Source: Linepithema humile (Eukaryota; Arthropoda; Insecta; Hymenoptera; Formicidae). Taken from it: a stretch of 64,000 nucleotides of DNA. The position numbers were made by a program, and so were the translations under genes. Each line of letters opens with the position of its first letter. Position 1 is the first letter of the stretch. The notes beneath the pieces were generated by a model, which saw nothing but the letters and a program-made list of their open reading frames with translations, was not told the DNA's origin and ran no database searches. The DNA lies in NCBI RefSeq assembly GCF_040581485.1, contig NC_090135.1, positions 6,937,001 to 7,001,000 on the forward strand. The letters are read 5' to 3'. Positions 1 to 10,246 of this stretch are shown here, piece after piece.

Positions 1-1275
1 ACGGCGCGTAATGCTTCTTGACTCTAAACTTATCGGTTTTCGTTCCTGGTCTTCCCTCCTTAGGATACATTCAAGTGTCTAATTAATTCCTCGTGATCTT
101 AAATTTAAGTGCAGTACCGGGAGTTGTTAAGCCATGTTTTATAGTATCCCGCTTCCACGAAGACGCCACTTACCTCCTTCCTCTTTCCTCGAATCCGAGG
201 TGCGAAAGAGTGGACGAGAATCGACGATAAAGGATACGTAAGAAGAGCAGAGAGATCTAATCTTATAGAAATATCACTCTGTGCCGCTGCAATTTCGCAA
301 TCAATCGTTAATGCTCAAAGGGACGCTGTCTGAATCGGCCGATCCTTTATCGTCTTCTCTCTCCACTCGCACTTCTCTCGCTCCCTCGCTACTCTCATCG
401 CCTTCTCGAGCGAAGCGATTATTTATTACGCGTTAAATCGATGTCTTTTGTCGGCGATATCTTGAACGATTTCCAGCAAGCTGAAACTTGGTCCCGATGT
501 TTTCGAGAATATCAATCTAGAAGGGCGTGAGTGGTGACGATCGTTTTAGGTCAGCCGTATATCTACGAGGTCGCATTTCTAGATGCACGCCGAAGATGTT
601 CGCGCGAGATTATGTTGTCAAGACTGGCAAATGGATGACTTTCGTTGCGCTGATTTAAGTTTCGCGTGTTGTCTAGCCGGACGGTAATTACGTTATTTGT
701 GTTTAATGCCGTAGAAGCTAAACTGATAAATGAACGAAAGTGTGTCGACGATTAGATTGTAGTAAACGGAACTGTTGGCTCATTCGCTCGCTCCGTTATT
801 ATCGCTTTCGCTGTTTCGCGCGCTCATGATTGATGCTGAATAAATTCAACGCTCAGCCCCTGCGACAATTTTGTCGTCGAAATTGAAAGATCTCAATCGT
901 TCGGGAGACGCAAGGGTGATTTTTGAAAGTGCACACTCGCGCGGGGCTCTTGCTTTATTTAAAAATTCCGACCGCGAGCCGTCGTGAAATACGGGATCTC
1001 GCGCGAGCACGCGCGGTCATCTTTCCGCTCGACTGTTCCTGCTTACTTGTTCGTTATCGCGGAAAGCGATCTCCGTTCCGGGCGACGCGGAGGTGCGAAA
1101 TGTAAAATGGGCCGTTTTATCAAAAGCGAAATTCGCCCGGAGACTGAAATTTGTTCAACGTAGCGGAAGCCCCGGATTACGATGGCGAGCCTGCCTCCTT
1201 CTCGTTTCCGTCCTCGGCTATTTCGCCGCCTCGCTCGTCTTCGTCTTCCTCCCCCCCTCGTGCCAGTTTCCTTCG
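1..1275. other. Non-coding mosaic DNA, no gene recognised
   Basis: This stretch is ordinary mixed-composition sequence that becomes more GC- and CpG-rich after about 940. Open frames here are under 80 codons on the plus strand and have no recognisable domain. A C7 run lies near 1250. I see no tRNA boxes and no transposon ends. Confidence 0.7.
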
Positions 1276-1301
1276 CCCCCCCCCTTTTCTGCGAAAAGGG
1301 G
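1276..1301. repeat. C9 run merging into a 9-bp perfect hairpin
   Basis: A run of nine C (1276-1284) runs into an inverted repeat. The left arm CCCCTTTTC is at 1281-1289, the loop is TGC, and the right arm GAAAAGGGG is at 1293-1301. The stem is perfect. Nine-bp stems with tiny loops are expected a few times by chance in 64 kb, so no function is assigned. Confidence 0.8.
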
Positions 1302-1382
1302 TAACAAAGTGTTAAAGTTTTAATCCGAGAAGTAGCGCACTGCGCGCGGACGAGGAGCGGGAAACTGCGGGCGGGAAGGACC

Positions 1383-1620
1383 GTGAGAGAACTGGAAGGA
1401 ATGAGAAATAGAGAAAAAAACGAAAGAAAAAAAGAACGAGAGTGGAAGGTGAAGGGGGGGGGGAAGGAGGGGTGGAAGGAGGAGAGAAGGAGCAACTGGA
1501 AGGTTACGGTGAAACGAAGACGGAACGACGGAAGGAGTAAGGAACTGCGCGATAAAACGAGGAAAGAAGACGTAAGAAGAAAGCGGGATGACGCGATGCA
1601 GGGGGGGAGGGAAAGGGAGT
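1383..1620. repeat. Purine-rich tract with G10 run
   Basis: The plus strand is almost entirely A and G from 1383 to about 1500, and still purine-biased to about 1620. It includes an uninterrupted G10 at 1454-1463. Open frames of 106 and 150 codons cross it on opposite strands, but they encode only K/R/E-rich or S/R/F-rich low-complexity peptide and are by-products of the composition. Purine strands of this kind can form triplexes. Confidence 0.85.
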
Positions 1621-1790
1621 GTGCCAGGAAAGTCTTTGTAATCGCAGTTTTCTACTTTTTCCTGGAGTCGCGGCGGAGGGTGAGTCGAGCCTGGGAGAGG
1701 TGAATCTAGATTCCAGGTGCGTGGGTGGGGTAGATGGAGCGACGAGGACCGGGCGAGATAGGGTAGTGTCGGCGGAGAATAGGGACGGCC

Positions 1791-1816
1791 GGGGGGGGGG
1801 GGAGGGCGCGCGGGGG
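1791..1816 (+). other. G-quadruplex motif (G12-A-G3-N5-G5)
   Basis: G12 (1791-1802), a single A, G3, five bases (CGCGC) and G5 (1812-1816) follow on the plus strand. The 12-G run can supply two or three tracts, so the motif meets the usual four-tract rule with loops of seven or fewer. Confidence 0.75.
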
Positions 1817-1819
1817 AAG

Positions 1820-3400
1820 CCCTCGGTAATGGTAAGGGTAGATGGGTCGGTGCAAGGGTGTGCTTGAACAGGGATTTACGGAATTTATCACTTGAATTCC
1901 CTGTAAAGGATTAGCAGACATTCCCTCGCTCCGGCGGAGACATAGGGGGTACTGCAGTGGGTTACCTACGAACTTCTTGGGGCGATGGCGCCGCCTGTCG
2001 GCTCTGCGGATTCGACTCGCCGCACCCATGTGTGCCCGCAGAATCTCGATTGCGATCGCTCAAATGTATTGTATTGTTAATGGATGATTTGTTTTTTTTT
2101 TTTCTTAATCTACAAGCGCAAAACGTAATGCGTTGAAGAACGAAAACGACTGTGAACCAACGCTGTTTTGATCTCAAAAATTAAAATAGAATAAAAAACG
2201 TCTGATTTTTGGGTCTTCTTCAGTTTGATAGGAACTAATCATAAAAAAAAAAAAACAGATTCATTAATAATGATGCTCACTTGACGACACCGTGCGGCAG
2301 AATTGGGTCGAAACGTCCTTTTATTCCGTTTTAACTTCGTAAAATTTTTCGTGCTTTTGATTCACAGCAAAATGTAACATTATCCGTCTGATTATAATAT
2401 TTTATTCCGGAGAATGAAAGAATGAGACTCCATTAAATCACCATAAAAGTATTGATACCTACGGCGATATTTATCTTTTAAATCTCATCGGTGCGTCGGA
2501 AGATAATACGTAATATGATTAACCACTGCCGTATCGGCCGTAATCTCGTATCGAGGGAACGTCGTTGGTCGAAAAAGCGGATCGATATGGAAATATCTTG
2601 CGATTTTATCGGGCCGTTCCTTCCGCGCGCACGATACTCACGGTGAGTATTCGCTACCGGTTGGACTTTCTCAGGACGACCCTTCGCGCCGTGTCGCTTG
2701 CATTTTACGGGGCTCGAATTGTCCGATAGAGCTTCCGGAACTTCCTTCCCGAATTCCGTCACACGCCGCACGAAGCAGCCGCGCAAGGTTGGAAAGTTGG
2801 AAGGGTGATCGTAGGGACTTTTCTTTACGATCACGGAATTAGAGGAGATGGTTCCCGGCGATCTGGCTCCACAATTTTTCAATCCCATCTTTGCATTCGA
2901 TTCGAGAGTTACGATGTTGGCGCGTTTCCCCGCAATACTAAATTTTACACTTGGAATCTTTCCGCACGGATGTGTATCGGAATTACCGAGTCACGAGGTA
3001 TCGCAAATTATTGCAGAGATATAATATGTATGTGATGTATAATATTTCTAGAACATTTTTGAAAGCTTAGGTACAATTGTCGCCGTTATATTTGTTATTA
3101 TACTAAAGAGAGAGATTATAATCTTAGTTAAAATAACATAGGTATATCGTGTGATAACTTTAAACATGCTCGCGATCTTTTTTCTCTTTCTTTCTTCTCC
3201 TTTGGATTGTGTGCGTGGATGTGTCATTGCGTGACAAAGTTATCACCTAGAGTGTATTTTCGATTCTCGGCGGCGTTATATCGTATCGGCGCGTTATGTG
3301 TACCGGCGATTCGATCGATTCTCGTTTTTTTGCCGATTTGTTCTCACAACATTTCGGAGAGAAAATATCTGCGCGGATAAGCGTTTGCGTCTCCCGTATT
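1820..3400. other. Non-coding; AT-rich block with T12 and A13 runs
   Basis: From about 2060 to 2480 the sequence is AT-rich with few CpGs and carries T12 (2092-2103) and A13 (2243-2255). From 2480 to 2980 it turns GC-richer, and 3020-3200 is again AT-rich. Frames of up to 136 codons occur in the GC-rich part, but without similarity I can recognise. No gene is supported. Confidence 0.7.
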
Positions 3401-3432
3401 CTTTTTTTTCTCTCTCTCTCTCTCTTTCTGTT
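3401..3432. repeat. (TC)n microsatellite after a T8 run
   Basis: A short T run passes into about eight TC units ending near 3426, followed by an imperfect pyrimidine tail. It is translated as an S/L-rich stretch in two frames, which is not evidence of coding. Confidence 0.9.
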
Positions 3433-3573
3433 TCTTTATCGCGCCGTCTCTCCCCGCATTCGCATCAATCGACAACAGTCGTGACCGTCCCGGCGGAGGC
3501 TAAAGCAAACCTTGGCTCGATCTCTCTACGCGCCCCATCCGACCCATTCCTTCAACGTAAACGTAAACACGGA

Positions 3574-3597
3574 CGTATATATATATATATATATACG
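3574..3597. repeat. (TA)10 microsatellite within a CG-flanked palindrome
   Basis: Ten TA units lie at 3576-3595, flanked by CG on both sides, so the whole 24-bp element reads the same on both strands. Alternating TA tracts of this length can extrude as cruciforms. Confidence 0.95.
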
Positions 3598-3599
3598 AG

Positions 3600-4435
3600 G
3601 GAGGCTATTCAAGTGGGGTTGTACCACGTGCCGGAGTAATATATCGACGACTAATAAAATATGAAAGGTTCCCTTCTGTATACACGATTTCTCACCTTTC
3701 TCTTTCGTCGCGCGAGAAAATGAAAGAACGCGCCGCGGGGTGACAGGTGCGACGAACAATGTTCTCGCCGAGGCTCCCGTTTCTCCGCTGAAAATTCGCT
3801 AGAAGGGTGGACAGATTGTAAATATTACGTTTCACGTGGAAGTTTTCTTTTCGGGCGAAATTCCGACAACACTTGTCCTTCAGCGTTTTCGCAAACTGTA
3901 CGCAAAGATTTTATTTTACCTGGAAATATGTGGCGACGGGAAGATCTTCCAGGCGCAACTCTTTTTTTCCTCTCTCCTCGCGGCTCTCGCGTCAAATTTG
4001 CGGGTGGGGTAATTATTTTTGAAACTTTATTTCTCGCCTCTTATGAATTTCTCGCTAAAACGGCAAAGATCGAGTTGATGTGCGCGGGAAATGAAGAAGA
4101 GCGAAACTTTGCGACGGCGATGCATTCTCTCAACTCCCCCGTTATTAGAATTACTCGCCGCTAAAGTAGAGAAGGCTGTACGGGTGGCGCGGCGTGCGCG
4201 AGGAGGGGCTGAGGAATTATTCCGCAGCGCTTTTCTAAGCGGTACGTAATGCCAACGAGCTCGCGGAGTAATCAGGATGCGCGCTGCGAAACATCGGGGC
4301 AAATTCCGGGTTTTCTTCGCGAACCAGTAACCTCGGAAGTAACCGCCGCCGCATAGCGGAGGTTCGCACGTTCGACGAAACTAACACAATGCAGGAATAC
4401 TTCTGTCCCGCGTTTACATGGTCGGCGATGGACGC
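3600..4435. other. Non-coding mixed DNA, nothing recognised
   Basis: This is mixed composition with pyrimidine-rich patches near 3690-3710 and 3960-3985. Frames of 78 to 91 codons overlap on opposite strands and carry no domain I recognise. No RNA gene or repeat family is apparent. Confidence 0.65.
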
Positions 4436-4451
4436 GCGGGGGAGGAGGAAC

Positions 4452-4470
4452 GGGAGGGAGGGGGGGGGGG
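4452..4470 (+). other. G-quadruplex motif (G3-A-G3-A-G11)
   Basis: Two G3 tracts separated by single A residues lead into an uninterrupted G11 (4460-4470). Single-base loops favour very stable parallel quadruplexes. A TATATAAG word (4503-4510) lies about 35 bases downstream, but no initiator or transcript supports a promoter. Confidence 0.8.
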
Positions 4471-4485
4471 AATGTTATATAGAAC

Positions 4486-4510
4486 CGCGTATATACGACG
4501 CGTATATAAG
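4486..4510. repeat. CGCGTATATA direct repeat with TATA-like word
   Basis: The 10-mer CGCGTATATA occurs at 4486-4495 and again at 4499-4508, a 13-bp period. The second copy runs into TATATAAG. It could be read as a TATA box because it follows a G-rich element, but nothing downstream confirms a start site. Confidence 0.6.
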
Positions 4511-4511
4511 A

Positions 4512-6040
4512 GGAACTCGAAGTACGGCCATATCGTGCGCGGCACGGCAATTCGAACTCAAAAGCTTCCAAACATCTTCAATATAAGTTAGGGAACTGTA
4601 CTTAGGTTACCTTCCGTAACCAGGCCCGCATACGAAACAGTCCTCGAATAGTTGCGCGGTATTTCCCCCTTATTGCAAATAGTACGTACATGGCTTCTTG
4701 CTGTAGTTTCTCGCTGGCGTAGCCGGCCTCTAATTAGCTCTCGCGAATTAGGTGCGCGAATTAATTGGCTGTTGCGTTTCCGAATCGAACCCGAAGTATC
4801 GTGCATTGTACAACGCGGCGACGGTGAGTTTCGACGTAAAGGATGCGCTTTGCGCGGATCTGCATGCGCGATTTTCCGAAGCGCTTCGACCACCGCCCGG
4901 CGCTTCGTCGCTGAACTGATCGACTCGCTACGGGGGGTTAATTTTGTTGCCCACCGATTCTGCGCGCGGTGCGTCGAAATGGCGTTTGATGATGTTCAAC
5001 GCACGCGGCCGAGTTTATTAAGTTTGACGTTCATACCGCCTGATTACGGACGAGCAGATTTAATTATCGCAATTTCACAGCCTGTCGCCCGCGATCGGTG
5101 TTATCATAAACTATCGGAATATTCGGCGTTGTAATGCGCGCGCGGCGCGCACCGCGGCCGGCGCGATTCGAAGACTCATTGTACGCGCGACGGTGCGTCG
5201 AATTAATTTGGCGTTCGATGAAAGATCGATTCAATCAGTCGACTAATGCTCCGACGGGCGCAATTAATAATGGCTTTGACGAGTTTTACGGTGCAATTGG
5301 GATGCGCTCTTCAAAAATATGTAAATTCGTTAATCGCGAAATTCTGCACGGACGCGATGCGCGGCGCTCGCGCTTCGGATTGCACGCAACAATGTGCGTA
5401 TTCGCGGATAATTATAATAGTTTACACTTTACTGAATCCTCGGCGGTGCAGGTGCGTCGCGGCTGCACATTCGCGTTTCTCTCTTTTCCTCTCGCGATGC
5501 GTGTAGTTTGCGCAGGCGACTCGCCCGGTGTACGCCCGCATTTGCACGGCTATGTAAATACACATTATAATGACAGCCGGCCGGTGCAGTATTGTCCCGG
5601 TACACGGCTACGCTTCCTCGGGGCAAACACTGGCGACGAGCGTTACTCCTGCTTCCCGGAAGTAAATCGAAAATCTCACGAGAATGGAAGGAGATTGCAG
5701 CGCAATCTTCGGCTGCTGTCTTTGGCGCGGAAAAGCGTGAAACGCAATAATTTTGCCATCCAGCAAAGAGAGAAGCCGTGATAAGTCGCTAACTGTATAA
5801 TATTAACGCGCACATCAAAGAGAATTACGATTTTTTTTTTGCAATGATGTATTAAAATTACAAGCTGGTGTTTGCAATTTTTATCCACGTTTACGCAACG
5901 TGATATTTAGACATAATTTAACGCACTACGAATTTTTAAATGTCATTGAGAAATTTTTTATGAAATTAGTATACGCATTATCGTCCTGAAAAGTGTTTGA
6001 TGTCGGTGAGTCACGTCTACATTTTATTCAAACGAGATCG
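4512..6040. other. CpG-dense non-coding block
   Basis: About 4.6-5.78 kb is strongly CpG-rich, with few stop codons because of its composition. Two plus-strand frames (4652-5134 and 5134-5781) abut through a TAATG overlap, but their translations show no known domain and I treat them as chance. The 12-mer CGGTGCGTCGAA occurs at 4967-4978 and 5191-5202. The end, 5790-5990, is AT-rich with T10 at 5831-5840. Confidence 0.6.
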
Positions 6041-6041
6041 G

Positions 6042-6055
6042 GCGCGCGCGCGCGC
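6042..6055. repeat. (GC)7 dinucleotide tract
   Basis: Seven GC units form a perfect alternating purine-pyrimidine tract of the kind that can adopt Z-DNA. A short T/A homopolymer pair follows at about 6064-6079. Confidence 0.9.
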
Positions 6056-7254
6056 TTATCTACATTTTTTTTTAAAAAAGAAGCGCAATACTTGGCGCCT
6101 TTTATCTTTGAGATACACGGAGGTGCACACGCCGGCCGAAGTCAAGAATATTTAATGGCGCGTGGAGAAGCGCCGGCAAGCGCAAATAAATTCGCGGTGA
6201 GTTTATCGTCTGTGAAAATGTACCTTCGATTCCTCTCAATTTCACGAATCCCTCCGGCGCGTTTTCGCATAAAACGCAAAACGAACTTTCATTGTCACGC
6301 TCGACGGGGTAGAATGGCTCACCGATTATGATACATTTTTCTGCGAGCGCGCCGATACCGATCACCGATCGCGATAGTTGCCGAGACCCCGCCGTTCGGT
6401 GCTTCTCACAGTTAGCGATTTCGCGCGAGATTCCGCATCGTGAATCTACCGTTTGATCGGACGGCGGCGATTTGTCGTTTCGTTTGCTGACCACGAATCG
6501 CCGGAAGAATGGCCTCGGAAGTGCTGCCCGCTGGAGTATCCGTCGATTCCATTGGACCCACCCCTATTTATCTCCCTCGGGGTTTTTCAGTCGTCTCGAC
6601 GGGTCGTCGAGAACTTGCGAGCCGGCGAAGGGGAGAAGCTCGCTCGCATGCATCGACCAGAAACTGTTTTCCCAGGAAGCGGGAACCGAGCGCGCCGCTG
6701 TGCCGATCCGCGAGCTGCTCGCACAATGTAACTCTCCCCCGACTGCTCTCGCCCTTCCGCACCCTTTCTTCGTGCTTTCGCGAAAAGTTTTTCCGCGTGC
6801 CAGCTTCCAGGCCGGACGAGCGCGCGGCAAAACATCTCTCCGCGCCGTCGACGTTCAATGTCGGCGTCGACGTCGGCGTCGCACGCGACGCGTGCGAATT
6901 TTCTGTTTTGCCGGAACTACTTTCCCGGAAAAGCTTCTTGTCTCATTTCTGCCCCGCGCATCGGTGGTCTGCCCGTCGTCGCCGAACCTTCCTTCGTCTC
7001 TTCCTCTTTCTCTTTGCTCGGAAGCGCCGTGGCGAGTTTAAGAAAGTTGTTCCATTCCTGGCGCGAGTATGACACAAGTGAATCCACCGAAGCTTCCGCA
7101 AAAGAGCATGGGAATGCTTTTTGTCCGCGCTTCTCTTTTTTCGTCTTACTTCATCCTTTGTCCTCGCTCCGCATCGCTCGAATATGTCCTGTGTTCTCAG
7201 GCGTGTAAGATGACTGAAACCGTGCATCGCCCGATTGATATCGAGATAATATTA
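6056..7254. other. GC- and CpG-rich non-coding block
   Basis: From about 6.45 to 7.05 kb five or more frames of 80 to 190 codons overlap on both strands, the signature of stop-poor GC-rich DNA rather than a gene. The peptides are R/S/P-rich and unrecognised. A GTCGGC-like hexamer run sits at 6859-6882. Confidence 0.6.
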
Positions 7255-7335
7255 TACAGGGTGATTCGTTTCAATCTCGGCGGTGAAATATTTCACAAAG
7301 AGGACACTTTATAAAAAAAAAAACGTTTCGAAATA
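7255..7335. mobile_element. Possible remnant of a transposon end
   Basis: The word TACAGGGTGATTC (7255-7267) resembles the ACAGGGTG-type termini common on insect DNA transposons. It is followed by a GAAATATTTC-like segment, an A11 run (7313-7323) and a GTTTCGAA-like segment, an order I associate with short degenerate repeats in ant genomes. The resemblance is from memory. No opposite end, target-site duplication or transposase frame is visible, so this is tentative. Confidence 0.25.
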
Positions 7336-8020
7336 ATCCGTACGTACGTTGAAGATTGAAAGAATATTTATTCTCTCTGTTTCTTTAAGGAATCTCCGAT
7401 AATAGAATCTGATTCGGAGAACTTGTTCCTCGCATTATCGGAACTCGCGCAGCTTTAAATTACCCGGCGTGACATTCGTTGCATTCGCATTTCTCCTTCT
7501 AGAGACTAAGATATTGTCGCGCGCGGTGCTTGGCTTACCAAAGTTCCATTTCGCGGAACTTGCAGCAACTTCGCCGCCGTCGATAGGAATCCCGAGGCGA
7601 GAGCGGCCAAGGAGCAAAGCGCAACGAGCAACTTGCGAGACAGTACAGTCGACAGAGCTTGGCGAGAATTTTGCCGGTTGTTTCCTTCTCTTTCTCGCGC
7701 CAACCATTCCTTTCGTTTTCCTCCTCTCTTTAATTTATCCTTTCGCGTCTTTTTCGCCGTGAAACATTGCGAGCGCGCATCGACGAATCTGCTTTATCTC
7801 CGAGAGCTCTCGTTTTACGCGGTACTCTATATTATTGCGAATAATCGTCCGTGCACGTGTAGTTTTGAACGAATATTTTAGAGTTATGCACCGGCGGGCG
7901 GCGTGTGTATGCATGGTTAACGTTCCGCGGATTCGCGCAATTACGAGTTCTGCCGCTCCGGCCAATTTGATCGCATGCGATCGTCCAAATTACCCCGAAA
8001 TGGCGCGCAGAACTGCCGTT
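7336..8020. other. Non-coding mixed DNA with a 14-bp palindrome
   Basis: Nothing coding is supported. A 14-bp perfect palindrome, GATCGCATGCGATC, lies at 7969-7982, only 38 bases upstream of the larger palindrome at 8021. Confidence 0.65.
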
Positions 8021-8051
8021 CGCGATTTACATGTAAATCGCGGAGCAACGG
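8016..8051. promoter_or_regulatory. 22-bp perfect palindrome with outer arms
   Basis: Positions 8021-8042 read identically on both strands. The centre is ATTTACATGTAAAT and the ends are CGCG. Outside it, CCGTT (8016-8020) pairs with AACGG (8047-8051) across a 4-base bulge, so about 16 bp could pair in a cruciform. The centre holds two overlapping ATTTACAT/ATGTAAAT half-sites, one base away from the POU octamer. A palindrome this long is expected about 0.015 times in 64 kb. A regulatory role is inferred, not shown. Confidence 0.5.
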
Positions 8052-9380
8052 TGAATAGCCGGCGTCGTCTCCTCTCCGCATCGCCGCGTCGTTTTCTATT
8101 TGTTTCACCGGCACGACGTGCTCCGCCGAAGTGTTATGGCGTGCGAATGGAAAAAAGGTGCGCTCTCGTAGCTGTCGTAAAGAGAGATCTTCTCCCGCGA
8201 TCGCGATTACGCCGGAACGCTTCCGCGCATTAAAGCGTCCGCCCGGACTTATCGCGGCGACGGTGATTTGCGGCGCGAAAGCATTCCGGCTCGCGGCCAG
8301 TCGACGCGGACGTGTAATGGGCCCGCGCGGAAATTTCACCGACGTTACAGAAATCTAGGACGGGTCTTAGAGGGAGGGAGCGGCTCTAGAAATAAGTGTT
8401 TAACCTCGATCCTCGCCATATTCAACTATTCTAAATCCAGTATGCAAGTAGAGTAGATAGCTGATAGGAGATACCAGATAGCAAAGTGTAGCGTTGCATG
8501 CATCCACCTGTGACGGGCGGGAGGGGTGGTTGAGTGGTGGGCGAAGAGAACCGAGCCAGACCCAAGCTCGAAGTAGCCTGAATGGACACGAAATAGGTCG
8601 GGTCGATGTTGCCTACGTGAGCTGCCTCAAGGAGAAACATTCGTAATGCTCGCCTCGAGGCCAGATATCGGCCGCCGTCGAGTAACCAGACGCGAGAAAC
8701 GAGAGAAAAAAAATGTACATAGCGGAGGTTAGTTAGCGATAACGCATCGAGATGTTTAATGCATTCTTCGTCAAAGGCTTTCTTCGTTAGCTTCATTACA
8801 GTATTTATTCAAATTCCTCGGATTTACATAATCCGAGACGTGACATAAGCGAGTTGAATACGTAATCGACGAACGATAAACAGCGCGTTTTGTTGCACAA
8901 GAAGGAGGCGGGAGAAGAGTAAGCTCACTTTTCGAGTTGGAATATTTCGCCGCGATACCTTCGAGAATTTCAAATCGAAAGATTTCGCCGTCGCGCTGTA
9001 TCTGTGGATGTATTGCGAAATCGCATTTAAACTTACCGTCATTTTGCAAACGTCGCAAGAAGAAGACAATGAAGCGGAAATAAAGGGGGTAGGTGGAAGT
9101 TCGTACTTCGCAGAGGTCGTGATCCGAAATAACAGTCACTTCGATCCGCGTGGCTTAAGTTTCAAAGTTCGGAAATGGTTCCGCTGCAGATTCAACTTTA
9201 TATTATCTTCGACCGAAGGGCGAGCGATTCGAAATCTGAAAATGTTCACTTTCCGAGGGATAGTCAAGTCGCAGAAGACGTTGATCGCGAGGAACGAAAG
9301 ATGTTTGTAAAGAGAAAATTAGCAAAGCGAGATAGAAGTTATTCGAACAGCAAAATCTGTTTCACCGAATTATCGCGTGA
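8052..9380. other. Non-coding mosaic DNA
   Basis: CpG-dense to about 8340, then mixed. Overlapping frames on both strands (up to 132 codons) lack recognisable domains. Another ATTTACAT word is at 8822-8829. No RNA gene is seen. Confidence 0.65.
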
Positions 9381-9404
9381 TTTTTTTTTTTTTTTTTTTT
9401 TTTT
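9381..9404. repeat. T24 homopolymer
   Basis: Twenty-four uninterrupted T, the longest homopolymer in the window. It could be the tail of a retroposed copy on the minus strand, but the sequence beyond it is unique-looking and no target-site duplication is visible. Confidence 0.97.
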
Positions 9405-10226
9405 AGCGAATGATATTTCCGCTCGCGCGAACTCCCGCCGTTCTCTCGCGGTCCTCTCTCGATCCTCGCCGGAATGGAATCGCGTCGTTTCTTGAACTAA
9501 TACGGCGACCACCGTCGCAGGTAGTGGACGATCGTTGATGCCGCAGCCGAAACGACAGAGGCGGAGGCAATGGCTGCGGTCGCCGGCATTAGGGGTTTTA
9601 GGGAGGCTTTGCAGATTCGGGGACGCGGAGGTGTAGGCGGGCGGAGGAGGCTGGCAGGATGGAGGGCCAGCTCGGGATTTTGGTCAGGGGTCGGACCGAG
9701 CTTGCACTGTTCACGGCGATTAATTCATTGCCGCTTACCGCATACCGCTTTTTGCTTCCCTTCCCGCGTCCCGCGCTCCCCGCCAGCTCCGGTCCTCCTC
9801 GTCATCCCGCGCCTCCCGCCAATCCCGCTTCGAAACAATCCCGATGCTTCTTTCTCAGGTCCTTCGCGCCGCGTTTCCGGAATGATGTCCACGGCCGAAA
9901 CCGCGTTAAGCCGAAAGTGGCGGAGATCGATGCAGTCCGCTTTGCCCGCCTCCGCCATTCACTCCGGTGCTCGTTGCCGTACGCGCGCGTGCATTTGCGT
10001 CGAATTTAACCGGCCGCTTTGCTCGCGGGAATTTGAAATGCAAAACGGAAACGCGAGCGGACCCCGGCGGCGTGGGCAGATTGCCGCGTGGGATTTTCTG
10101 TGGTCGCGACGTCCCCATACGCTTCGCCACCGGCGATAACGCTAGTGGTATCGGTGCGGCGCGTTAACACTTTTTAATTTCACCAAAGCTGTCGCGATTG
10201 ACGACAAGTTGATTGGTACAACGCTC
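9405..10226. other. GC-rich non-coding block
   Basis: Strongly GC-rich with overlapping frames (up to 189 codons) in several phases and no known domain. It is bounded by T24 on the left and A20 on the right. Confidence 0.6.
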
Positions 10227-10246
10227 AAAAAAAAAAAAAAAAAAAA
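10227..10246. repeat. A20 homopolymer
   Basis: Twenty uninterrupted A. About 820 bp separate it from the T24 run, but the intervening DNA shows no features of a mobile element. Confidence 0.97.

Noticed and set aside
4503..4510. TATATAAG as a promoter TATA box
   Set aside because: It is part of a direct TATATA-containing repeat, and no initiator, downstream element or transcript supports it.
4700..4830. GAATCGAACCC, a minus-strand B-box-like word
   Set aside because: No A-box at a suitable distance and no cloverleaf can be drawn.
4652..5781. Two plus-strand frames (161 and 216 codons with stops) abutting through a TAATG overlap, like coupled frames of a retrotransposon
   Set aside because: Neither translation shows reverse transcriptase, zinc knuckle or any other domain, the region is CpG-rich and stop-poor, and the upstream frame is unremarkable. 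Chance abutment is the simplest reading.
9381..10246. T24 and A20 runs as possible ends of an inserted element
   Set aside because: No target-site duplication, no terminal similarity, and the DNA between is GC-rich without element features.
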